A DNA stretch of 21,463 nt from JAAUTS01 sp038250235 (GTDB lineage Bacteria; Verrucomicrobiota; Verrucomicrobiia; Methylacidiphilales; JAAUTS01): assembly GCA_038250235.1 (NCBI GenBank), contig JBBSCO010000051.1, forward strand, positions 1-21,463, read 5' to 3'. The number at the start of each line of letters is the position of its first letter. Position 1 is the first letter of the stretch. Made by a program: the position numbers and the translations under genes. Under the pieces are notes generated by a model, which was given only the letters and a program-made list of their open reading frames with translations, was not told the origin of the DNA and ran no database searches. Positions 15,812 to 21,463 of this stretch are shown one piece after another.

Positions 15812-17392
15812 TCAGTTCAGTTGGAATTCGGGGCGGATCATGATCTGGTAAATCAGTGCTTTGACCTGTTCGTCGTTCAGCACCCGGTCAGTGTCGGCCA
15901 GGGAACTCTGAAGTTTTTTCAGCATGGAGGGGGATGGGCTTGAAAGCAGAAGGCGCTCGGCCAGTTGGGCGACGAGTTCGTTGCGATTCTGGCGGAGATC
16001 GGCCGGTGCCAATTTGGCCACATCGACCATTCCCGGCGCTTTGCGTTTCATGACTTTTTGGGCTTTCATGATCTTTTGTTCCATCATGGTGCTGCTGTTC
16101 TCATCGATCATTGTGCCTTCACCCATTTCTTCGCTGGCGGCTTCTTTCTTTTTTTGATCCTGGCCGGCCTCGGCAAAACGTTTGAGCAAGTCACCCATGC
16201 CCAAGGATTCGGGTGTTCCCCCGTAAACCATCATGTGGGCGACGTTGTGCCGGAGCATGAGGGTGGTCGTGCTGATCCAGGTGCGTCCCCCATCCCAGCC
16301 TTTGACACTGGGCGGTTGGAGGAGGTTTTGTCCCAGTTGATTGAGAATGGTGGTGCTGAGGCGGGGAAGGCTCCGCTTCGAGTCCAGGCTTTTCAACATG
16401 CCGACCCACCATTGCACCGGGCTCTTGATTTGGGTCTGGAGGGCCTTGGTGGAGTAAAATTCCATGGAAAGAAACATGCGTTTAAGCAGGGGCTTGAGCT
16501 CCATTTTTTCACTGCGGAAGGTGGCGGCCAGGCTGTCGATCAGGGCGGGTTCGGGATTTTCGTAGGCGAAGAAGGTCCAGAGCTTGGAGGCCAGATAACG
16601 TGCGGACTGATCCTGTTTCAGAATCACCTGGACGATGTCTTCGTCCTTGAAGTTGCCGCTGTCGCCGAGGAATTTTTTTCGGCCTCCGTCAAAACGCTGG
16701 GGAACATAACGGACCGACTGCTGGAAGCGGTCTACAGTCCATCCGGTGAACGCGCGGGCGGATTCCTTGATGTCTTCTTCGGTGTAATGACCTTCTCCCA
16801 GAGTGAAAAGTTCCATCAATTCACGGGCATAATTTTCATTCGGGGCCTCCCGACGGCTCTGGTTCCCGTCCAACCAGACCAGCATGGCGGGGTCGCGTCC
16901 CACTTCCACCAGTAGTTTTTCGTAGGAGCCGTTCCCCATGCGCCGAAAGAGGTCGATTTGTTTCCACATGAAGTAGGCCATTTTGACTTTTTCGGCACTG
17001 GTGGCGAAATGGCCGTGCCAGAAAAGCGTCATTTTTTCCTGGAGGGGGCGTGTTGTGTTTAACATCCTATCCAGCCACCGTTCGCGTAGATTCTGGATGT
17101 TCTGGCGCTGCATCCGCTGCATTTGCTGTTGGATTTCTTTGCGTTTTTCCTCGCTCATCTTCCGAAGTTCGCTGCGGTCTTTGACCAGGGCACCGTGGCC
17201 CGGCACGGCCCACTCCGGTTCTTTCGTATCATCCGGAATCTTTTCCCAGTCCACCAGCTGGTCAACGGCCTGCTCCGATGTCAGTTGGGTGAGCGCGTTG
17301 ACTTCGTCCCCTGTTCCTCCAAACCCGGCCCTCCTCAGGAGATGGGCTGCTGTAGTGCGATTCCATTCTGAGGCCGGGAGAGGTTCGAGCAT
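15812..17392 (-). CDS. DUF1800 protein
   Basis: 526 residues. TTAAHLLRRAGFGGTGDEV (about 13-31) is the hallmark N-terminus of DUF1800. LFWHGHFATSAEKVK and NENYARELMELFTLGEGHY are two further conserved stretches, and a conserved ARAFTGW follows. No clear signal peptide is seen, so export by itself is doubtful. Two charged, probably coiled regions stand out: about 77-100, and a Met/Lys/Glu-rich insert around 402-457 (KKKEAASEEMGEG, then MMEQKIMKAQKVMKRK) that looks disordered or helical. The family has no established function. It is first in a two-gene unit with DUF1501 and divergent from leuB. Confidence 0.9.
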   Translation of the reverse strand: MLEPLPASEWNRTTAAHLLRRAGFGGTGDEVNALTQLTSEQAVDQLVDWEKIPDDTKEPEWAVPGHGALVKDRSELRKMSEEKRKEIQQQMQRMQRQNIQNLRERWLDRMLNTTRPLQEKMTLFWHGHFATSAEKVKMAYFMWKQIDLFRRMGNGSYEKLLVEVGRDPAMLVWLDGNQSRREAPNENYARELMELFTLGEGHYTEEDIKESARAFTGWTVDRFQQSVRYVPQRFDGGRKKFLGDSGNFKDEDIVQVILKQDQSARYLASKLWTFFAYENPEPALIDSLAATFRSEKMELKPLLKRMFLSMEFYSTKALQTQIKSPVQWWVGMLKSLDSKRSLPRLSTTILNQLGQNLLQPPSVKGWDGGRTWISTTTLMLRHNVAHMMVYGGTPESLGMGDLLKRFAEAGQDQKKKEAASEEMGEGTMIDENSSTMMEQKIMKAQKVMKRKAPGMVDVAKLAPADLRQNRNELVAQLAERLLLSSPSPSMLKKLQSSLADTDRVLNDEQVKALIYQIMIRPEFQLN

Positions 17393-17633
17393 GGGGATTA
17401 AACGGCGTGAAGTGCCTGGAGTTGCGTTTTTTTAATCAAAGCCGGGAATGAGTGCCCGATCAACATGCGAAAGGACGTTATAAGTTGGAGAAAAAGTGCT
17501 CTTCGCATTATGAGCCATCCCTTTCCGATTCTTCATCCGCGACCTTTCGCGTGTTTCGCGGGCAGTCCAACGGTTTTCGGGATTTACAAAAAAGGTTGCC
17601 TAGACCCTTGGAGATTTGAGATTCTGTTTCCTT
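17393..17633. other. divergent intergenic region between the DUF1800 gene and leuB
   Basis: 241 bp without a credible gene. A weak minus-strand promoter can be drawn: TTGATC, 17 nt, TTTGAT upstream of the DUF1800 gene. TTTCGCG occurs twice at 17546-17561. I see no leucine-rich leader peptide, T-box or attenuator before leuB, so leucine control by those routes is not supported. Confidence 0.4.
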
Positions 17634-18704
17634 ATGAAAATTGCAGTTTTGGCAGGAGATGGTATTGGTCCCGAAGTGATGACAGCTTCCTTGAAGGTCT
17701 TGGATCATGTCGGTGACAAGTTCGGTTTTAAGATCTACAAGACCGAAGCGGTGGTCGGCGGCGCCGCCATTGATGCCACCGGCAAAGCTCTCCCTGACGA
17801 AACCATTCAGATCTGTCGCGACAACGACGCCATCCTTTTCGGATCCGTGGGAGGTCCAAAGTGGGAAACCCTGCCTCCCAATGAGCAACCCGAGCGTGCA
17901 GCTTTGTTGACGCTCCGAAAAATTTTCGGCCTCTACGCCAACCTGCGTCCGGCCATCTGCTACCGCGAGTTGATTGACGCATCTCCCCTTGACAACCGCC
18001 GGATTCCCGATGGTTTCGACATGCTGGTCATGCGGGAGCTGACCGGGGGCATCTACTTCGGCCAGCCCAAGATGACCGAAAAGACCGAGAGAGGCGAGCG
18101 GGCTGTTGATACCCTCGTGTATGAAACCTTCGAAATCGAGCGTGTCACCCACTTGGCTTTCAAGGCGGCCGCCATGCGCCGGAAGAAAGTCACCCTGATC
18201 GACAAGGCCAACGTCCTGGAAAGCAGCCTGCTCTGGCGCAAGACGGTGAAGGAGATTTCCAAAAGCTATCCCGACATCGACTTGAACTTCATGTATGTGG
18301 ACAACGCCGCCATGCAAGTGATGCTGAAGCCGTCCCAGTTTGATGTCATGCTTTGTGAGAACATGTTTGGCGACATCCTCAGCGATGAAGTTGCCGCAGC
18401 GACGGGTTCACTGGGACTTCTTCCCAGTGCTTCCCTTGCTGAGGGAACCTTTGGTCTTTACGAACCCAGCGGCGGAACCGCACCGGACATTGCGGGCAAA
18501 GGCATTGCCAATCCTATCGCGCAGATTCTTTCTGCCGGATTGATGTTGGAATACACCTTCAAGAAACCCGAACCGGCCCAGGCTATGCGTGATGCCGTTC
18601 AACGTGTCATTGCCAAAGGTATCCGCACGGCAGACATTGCCTCGGTGGATTCGACCAAGGTCGGGACCGAGGGCATGGCAGCGGCGATTATAGCGGAACT
18701 TTGA
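17634..18704 (+). CDS. leuB: 3-isopropylmalate dehydrogenase
   Basis: 356 residues; the NAD-dependent oxidative decarboxylation of 3-isopropylmalate in leucine synthesis. Motifs: MKIAVLAGDGIGPEV (1-15), FGSVGGPKWE, LRKIFGLYANLRP (substrate-binding arginines), VMRELTGGIYFGQP, and near the C-terminus GLYEPSGGTAPDIAGKGIAN (the NAD-binding loop). All are intact and the length is standard. The ATG at 17634 gives exactly the family N-terminus; six extra residues from 17616 do not fit. GTTTCCTT precedes the start. It stands alone: no leuA, leuC or leuD adjoins. Convergent with the peptidase gene. Confidence 0.97.
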   Translation: MKIAVLAGDGIGPEVMTASLKVLDHVGDKFGFKIYKTEAVVGGAAIDATGKALPDETIQICRDNDAILFGSVGGPKWETLPPNEQPERAALLTLRKIFGLYANLRPAICYRELIDASPLDNRRIPDGFDMLVMRELTGGIYFGQPKMTEKTERGERAVDTLVYETFEIERVTHLAFKAAAMRRKKVTLIDKANVLESSLLWRKTVKEISKSYPDIDLNFMYVDNAAMQVMLKPSQFDVMLCENMFGDILSDEVAAATGSLGLLPSASLAEGTFGLYEPSGGTAPDIAGKGIANPIAQILSAGLMLEYTFKKPEPAQAMRDAVQRVIAKGIRTADIASVDSTKVGTEGMAAAIIAEL

Positions 18705-18784
18705 GTGAACAGAAGACAACGAAGTTCACGAAGAAGCTTGCGGAACTGAAACTTTAAGAATTTAACGTCAAGACGCAGAGGCGT

Positions 18785-18833
18785 AAAGTTCGCAAAGTTC
18801 GCAAAGTTCGCAAAGTTCGCAAAGTTCGCAAAG
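18785..18833. repeat. tandem repeat, five copies of AAAGTTCGC
   Basis: Five perfect copies of the 9-mer AAAGTTCGC (18785-18829) plus a partial AAAG, in the gap between convergent leuB and peptidase genes. The upstream 60 bp contain degenerate relatives (ACGAAGTTCACGAAG and GACGCAGAGGCG), so the tract looks like an expanded part of a larger degenerate intergenic repeat. The rest of the gap to 18954 shows only a short CCTTA/TAAGG palindrome. Confidence 0.95.
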
Positions 18834-18954
18834 GGGAATTCGGTTGAATCGTGTTAATTGGGTATAGCCCTTAGTTAAGGCGATCAAAACACTTCTACGG
18901 CCACTCCTGGAACCCTGTTGAATTCGACTTGAGCAGATTTCCGTAAAATCCGGC

Positions 18955-20322
18955 TCAGGAACGGGGTTCGATCACGTATAGACCGGTTGTGATAAGATAG
19001 GCATCTTCCAGGGACATGCGTTTGAGTTCGTGGCCGTAGCCCCAACTGTCGCTATAAATGATTTCTTTTTTCTCCGGGTTGTAGCCGATGATCAGCCGCA
19101 TGTGTCCGCCTGAGTCCTGTGGCAGCTTGGGCGTTTCTTCCACCCACCCCAGATAGACTGACCAAGCCAGCGGACGCCCCTGATCAATCGTTTCTGAGGT
19201 GTTGCTGAAAAATTTCTCCACCTTGCTGCCACTTTTTAACTTCACATCGCGGAGAACCTCCACGTTCATCCGTTGGTAAAACTCGCCGATGTGAATGACC
19301 CCGGATCGTGGCAGGTCTAGTTCATTCTCTTTTTTTCTTTTCGCGGCCCGGTTGTAGTCGGCCACCAGATCGAGAAAATCCTTAAAGTCGAAACTTTGGC
19401 GTTCGTCAATTTTGAGACCGAGCTTGTTTCCCATACCCCTGAGGGCTTTGACCAGGGATTCGGGATCGGTTCCGCCCTGTCCACTGGAATTGGCCTGCTG
19501 GGCCAGTTCGTGCTGGTTCACTTCGCTCCCGTAATAGCGCAGGATGCGCTCCATCGTGGCCACGGCGCAATATCCTTTCTGCCCTTGATCCACCATGGGA
19601 ATGCCCTCAATGAGGACATCGCCGCCGACCGGACGTTTGACACGTTCGTTGAAGTTGACCAGGCTGGTTTCCGCCTTGCGTTGGACAAGAAGATCCTCCT
19701 TTTGTAACCCGCCTTTAAGCAGGGTGAGGTTGACGAATTCCGGCCTTTCCGTCCGGCGGCTTTCACCATCCTCCCGGACGCGGGAATAAGCGGCATCGAG
19801 ACGATAGGATGCGGTGGGACTGAGCCAGCCTTTGCTTTGTCCCCGGACGCTGGAGCTTTTCAGCGAATCCCCGAGATCCTCACCTGCAACACCTGATCGG
19901 GCGTCCAACATTTTTTCTGTTTTGCCGATGAATTCCACAAAGGCATCGTCGCTAATGCGTCCGGCGTCTCCCCGGTTGTATAGGGAGAGGAAAACTTCGG
20001 AAAGGGTTTCGCCGTTGAAGCGGAAAATAATTTCGAGCACCGGAAGTTCGTTGAAGGTCATGGGGCCATTGGCACCCCGGAGTTCTTTTTCTTCCTGGGA
20101 GACCCAACTAAAAGGTCCTTCATTCAATTGTGGAACGAGTTGTTTTTTTCCTTGTTCGGCAAAGATTTCCGGACCCAGGACTGAGTCGAGAACGAAGACT
20201 TTACGTTCCCGTTTTTGTGCCTGGGCGAAGCCATGGGACGGGAGCAAGGAGAACAGGCAGAAAAAACTTAAAACCAAAACAGAGGAAGCATTCAGGCCAA
20301 AAGTGGTTCCGTGGTGTTTCAT
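18955..20322 (-). CDS. secreted C39-like cysteine peptidase
   Basis: 455 residues from the chosen start. A Sec signal occupies about 1-36 (SSVLVLSFFCLFSLL, then FAQA as cleavage site). A region of about 190 residues without known motifs follows. The C-terminal part is a papain-like C39 fold: VDQGQKGYCAVATMERIL with nucleophile Cys252, SGGHMRLIIGYN with His407, and IYSDSWGYG with Asp425. The catalytic triad is complete. Stand-alone C39-like peptidases are not tied to an ABC exporter, so bacteriocin maturation is not implied; the substrate is unknown. A TTG at 20364 would add 14 residues before the signal; the ATG at 20322 fits better. CCACCACC precedes it. A small protein gene lies upstream, 77 bp away. 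Confidence 0.82.
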   Translation of the reverse strand: MKHHGTTFGLNASSVLVLSFFCLFSLLPSHGFAQAQKRERKVFVLDSVLGPEIFAEQGKKQLVPQLNEGPFSWVSQEEKELRGANGPMTFNELPVLEIIFRFNGETLSEVFLSLYNRGDAGRISDDAFVEFIGKTEKMLDARSGVAGEDLGDSLKSSSVRGQSKGWLSPTASYRLDAAYSRVREDGESRRTERPEFVNLTLLKGGLQKEDLLVQRKAETSLVNFNERVKRPVGGDVLIEGIPMVDQGQKGYCAVATMERILRYYGSEVNQHELAQQANSSGQGGTDPESLVKALRGMGNKLGLKIDERQSFDFKDFLDLVADYNRAAKRKKENELDLPRSGVIHIGEFYQRMNVEVLRDVKLKSGSKVEKFFSNTSETIDQGRPLAWSVYLGWVEETPKLPQDSGGHMRLIIGYNPEKKEIIYSDSWGYGHELKRMSLEDAYLITTGLYVIEPRS

Positions 20323-20348
20323 GGTGGTGGAACTTAAACTAATGAGGA

Positions 20349-20375
20349 GCCTGTTCCTTGTCAAAAAGAACAGGC
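20349..20375 (-). terminator. inverted repeat between the small protein gene and the peptidase gene
   Basis: GCCTGTTC / GAACAGGC is a perfect 8-bp stem with an 11-nt loop, 25 bp after the small gene's stop and 27 bp before the peptidase start. There is no T-run on the coding strand. It could be a partial terminator, an mRNA processing or stability element, or an operator. Confidence 0.4.
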
Positions 20376-20399
20376 GGGGTTAGAGCAGGACCCTGAACG

Positions 20400-20624
20400 T
20401 TATTCTGGAACGGCATCCAGGTCGAGGAAGGCGTGATCGTTCATACCTTTTTGAAATTTTTTAATCAGAGCGGTCGGCTTGAACCCCTTAAGTTTGACTC
20501 GCAGTTTGACCGGTGTCTCAAGAGGTAATTCAGCCCCTTTTTCAAAAGATTGCTTATCAGGATAATCTCGTTGCCAGGTGGCGAGGGTGGTGGTTCCATT
20601 TTTGACGACAACACGGACATGCAT
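20400..20624 (-). CDS. small protein of unknown function
   Basis: 74 residues, beta-rich and charged, with a lysine-rich segment (LRVKLKGFKPTALIKKF, about 41-57). No signal peptide, no membrane segment, no known motif. The ATG at 20622-20624 is preceded by GCATTTTACC, with no Shine-Dalgarno site. The codons look normal for the neighbourhood and the gene faces the same way as the peptidase gene, but linkage is uncertain because an inverted repeat lies between them. I do not recognise it; it may be a genuine small gene. Confidence 0.5.
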   Translation of the reverse strand: MHVRVVVKNGTTTLATWQRDYPDKQSFEKGAELPLETPVKLRVKLKGFKPTALIKKFQKGMNDHAFLDLDAVPE

Positions 20625-20730
20625 GGTAAAATGCTAAGGCAGGAGCGGAGTTGTGTCTAGTTTTGATACACGAAAGGAAAGATCCCGATTGTTTTGCCAA
20701 AAGATCGCGGACTGTGTACTGAGTTTCAAG

Positions 20731-20799
20731 TTGTAGCCGCGACCTTCGGGTCGCGGAAGAGTGGTAGGAAGCACCGAAGCCCGGAGGCCTCAGCTACAA
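20731..20799. repeat. REP-like palindromic element
   Basis: A 69-bp element bounded by TTGTAGC and GCTACAA. Inside is a perfect 8-bp hairpin with a TTCG tetraloop (20737-20756, CCGCGACC/GGTCGCGG). The form, a GTAGC-type head plus a GC-rich hairpin, is that of REP or MITE-like elements scattered in many bacterial genomes. It lies in the roughly 300-bp gap (20625-20926) that holds no credible gene. Confidence 0.65.
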
Positions 20800-20830
20800 T
20801 AAGAGCAGAAGTTTTTACAGTTGTTCTGTG

Positions 20831-20850
20831 GGTCCGCTTTCGCGGAGACC
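20831..20850. repeat. second short hairpin near the transposase gene
   Basis: GGTCCGC-TTTC-GCGGAGACC forms an 8-bp stem with one bulged G. It lies between the REP-like element and the transposase promoter. It could belong to the insertion sequence end or to a second degenerate palindrome; the boundary cannot be set without the other IS end. Confidence 0.4.
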
Positions 20851-20877
20851 GCCGGACTCTACTGGGTTTACTGATCT

Positions 20878-20908
20878 TTGTACAAGAAAGTAAGGGGAGT
20901 GGTACAAT
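20878..20908 (+). promoter_or_regulatory. possible transposase promoter with inverted repeat
   Basis: TTGTAC (20878-20883) and TACAAT (20903-20908) sit 19 bp apart as -35 and -10 candidates; the spacer is slightly long. TTGTAC and GTACAA (20902-20907) are also perfect inverted repeats, so the site may bind the transposase or a repressor. The transposase start is 18 nt downstream. Confidence 0.4.
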
Positions 20909-20926
20909 CCGTGCTTATAAAGGAGG

Positions 20927-21439
20927 ATGAAGCAAATCGATGGATTGACAGGCTGTCAAAAGCAGTTGGAACAAAGGCGGTTGCGTGGCGGGAAAATGCT
21001 GGAGAGAGGGATAAGCCAGGCTGAAGTGGCCCGGCGATTAAAAGTGAGTGAGGCCCCGGTCAGCCGGTGGGCAGCCCAATGGAGGCGGCAGGGACTTGGC
21101 GGATTGCGCTCATATCAACCGGCCCACGCGCCGGGCCGGTTGAGCTTTCTGAAGCAACAGGAGGTGAACGGAGACTTGCAAGCCGGAGCGGCCAAGTGGG
21201 GATGGAGTGACAACTTTTGGACACTGGCCCGGACCGCACAGATGATTAAAAAGATTTCGGGGGTGTCCTATCATGAGGCCCATATATGGCGCCTGCTGCA
21301 AAGCTGGGGCTGGAGTTGTCAGCGCCCAGTAGGCCGGGTCAGCCAGCGCAACGAAAACACCATTGCCCGGTGGAAAACCAAGACGTGGCCTGAGATTAAA
21401 AAAAAGCCCGCTCTCAGAGGCGAGGCATCTACTTTTTAG
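20927..21439 (+). CDS. IS630-family transposase, first reading frame
   Basis: 170 residues covering the DNA-binding half of an IS630 (Tc1/mariner-type) DDE transposase. LEQRRLRGGKMLERGISQAE leads into a helix-turn-helix (QAEVARRLKVSEAPVSRW, about 31-48), then a second winged-helix region with ISGVSYHEAHIWRLLQSWGW and RWKTKTWPEIKKK. The frame then ends at a TAG. A -1 shift at the A8 run (21398-21405) gives IKKKARSQRRGIYFLDESGL, with the first catalytic aspartate in DESG. The frame is open to the window edge. So this is either a transposase made by programmed frameshifting or one broken by an indel. GGAGG touches the ATG at 20927; a second ATG at 20996 is possible. The catalytic remainder is outside the window. 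Confidence 0.88.
   Translation: MKQIDGLTGCQKQLEQRRLRGGKMLERGISQAEVARRLKVSEAPVSRWAAQWRRQGLGGLRSYQPAHAPGRLSFLKQQEVNGDLQAGAAKWGWSDNFWTLARTAQMIKKISGVSYHEAHIWRLLQSWGWSCQRPVGRVSQRNENTIARWKTKTWPEIKKKPALRGEASTF
21398..21406 (+). promoter_or_regulatory. candidate -1 ribosomal frameshift site AAAAAAAAG
   Basis: Eight A residues followed by G contain the classic slippery heptamer A-AAA-AAG. Slipping back one base joins the two transposase frames exactly where the DESG catalytic motif appears. Frameshift-controlled transposases are known in several IS families. An A-tract indel would look the same in a single sequence. Confidence 0.55.
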
Positions 21440-21463
21440 ATGAAAGTGGGTTGAGCATCCGCC

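Larger units (their letters stand above)
20927..21463 (+). mobile_element. IS630-family insertion sequence, left part only
   Basis: The element continues beyond the window. The left terminal inverted repeat and the expected TA target site cannot be fixed without the right end, so the listed start is that of the gene, and the true left end lies somewhere between about 20800 and 20927. Confidence 0.75.

Noticed and set aside
15965..16915. 316-codon open frame on the plus strand
   Set aside because: Shadow of the DUF1800 gene; no domain features, only the compositional pattern of an antisense frame.
17393..17633. leucine leader peptide, attenuator or T-box before leuB
   Set aside because: No short Leu-rich frame, terminator/antiterminator pair or T-box core was found.
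17508..18317. 269-codon open frame on the minus strand
   Set aside because: Shadow of leuB, which is certain.
18785..18833. CRISPR array
   Set aside because: The unit is 9 bp with no spacers between copies and no cas genes nearby.
18955..20322. bacteriocin-processing ABC exporter
   Set aside because: Only the C39-like peptidase domain and a Sec signal are present; no membrane or ATPase domain, no precursor gene recognised.
20694..20930. 78-codon plus-strand frame
   Set aside because: It runs through the REP-like palindrome and the transposase promoter and looks like non-coding repeat DNA.

Overview
The window looks like chromosomal DNA of a Verrucomicrobiota-type bacterium (PVC group). The arguments are a DUF1800/DUF1501 gene pair, a McsB-type protein-arginine kinase next to ClpC, a secreted protein and an ABC/TPR cluster of a kind I associate with that phylum, and weak use of Shine-Dalgarno sites. 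This is inferred from gene content; there is no rRNA or tRNA gene to settle it. Most of the window is housekeeping DNA. The accessory material sits mainly at the two ends.

Layout. 1-361 (-): the C-terminal part of a quinone-type dihydroorotate dehydrogenase (PyrD), with no N-terminal half and no ATG. 362-862 (-): a stand-alone cyclic-nucleotide-binding domain. 932-5487 (+): a tight run of acylphosphatase, ABC ATPase, ABC-2 permease, membrane-anchored helical-repeat protein, metallophosphoesterase and family 9 glycosyltransferase, probably one transcript serving the envelope. 5491-6505: a monocistronic unit with a sigma-54 promoter, a four-repeat basic protein (homing-endonuclease-associated repeat type) and a strong terminator. 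6575-7414 (+): a secreted protein of unknown function. 7465-11807 (-): mcsB-clpC-menG/ubiE, the protein-arginine kinase and its AAA+ unfoldase with no mcsA or ctsR beside them. 11938-12861 (+): an HD phosphodiesterase-like protein, divergent from mcsB, with a perfect 16-bp palindrome between the two. 13001-14332 (+): hflX. 14496-17392 (-): DUF1800 then DUF1501. 17634-18704 (+): leuB. 18785-18833: a 9-bp tandem repeat. 18955-20624 (-): a secreted C39-like cysteine peptidase and a small unknown protein. 20731-20850: palindromic REP-like elements. 20927-end (+): an IS630-family transposase that changes frame at an A8 run and leaves the window.

How the parts fit. McsB should mark proteins with phosphoarginine and ClpC should capture them; the relevant residues of both are present. 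The cyclic-nucleotide-binding protein and the HD phosphodiesterase-like protein could belong to one nucleotide-signalling circuit, but they are 11 kb apart and this is only a suggestion. The least explained unit is the sigma-54-driven repeat protein at 5538-6505. Many genes have a pyrimidine-rich tract directly before the start codon instead of a Shine-Dalgarno site, which may be a translation-initiation habit of this organism.
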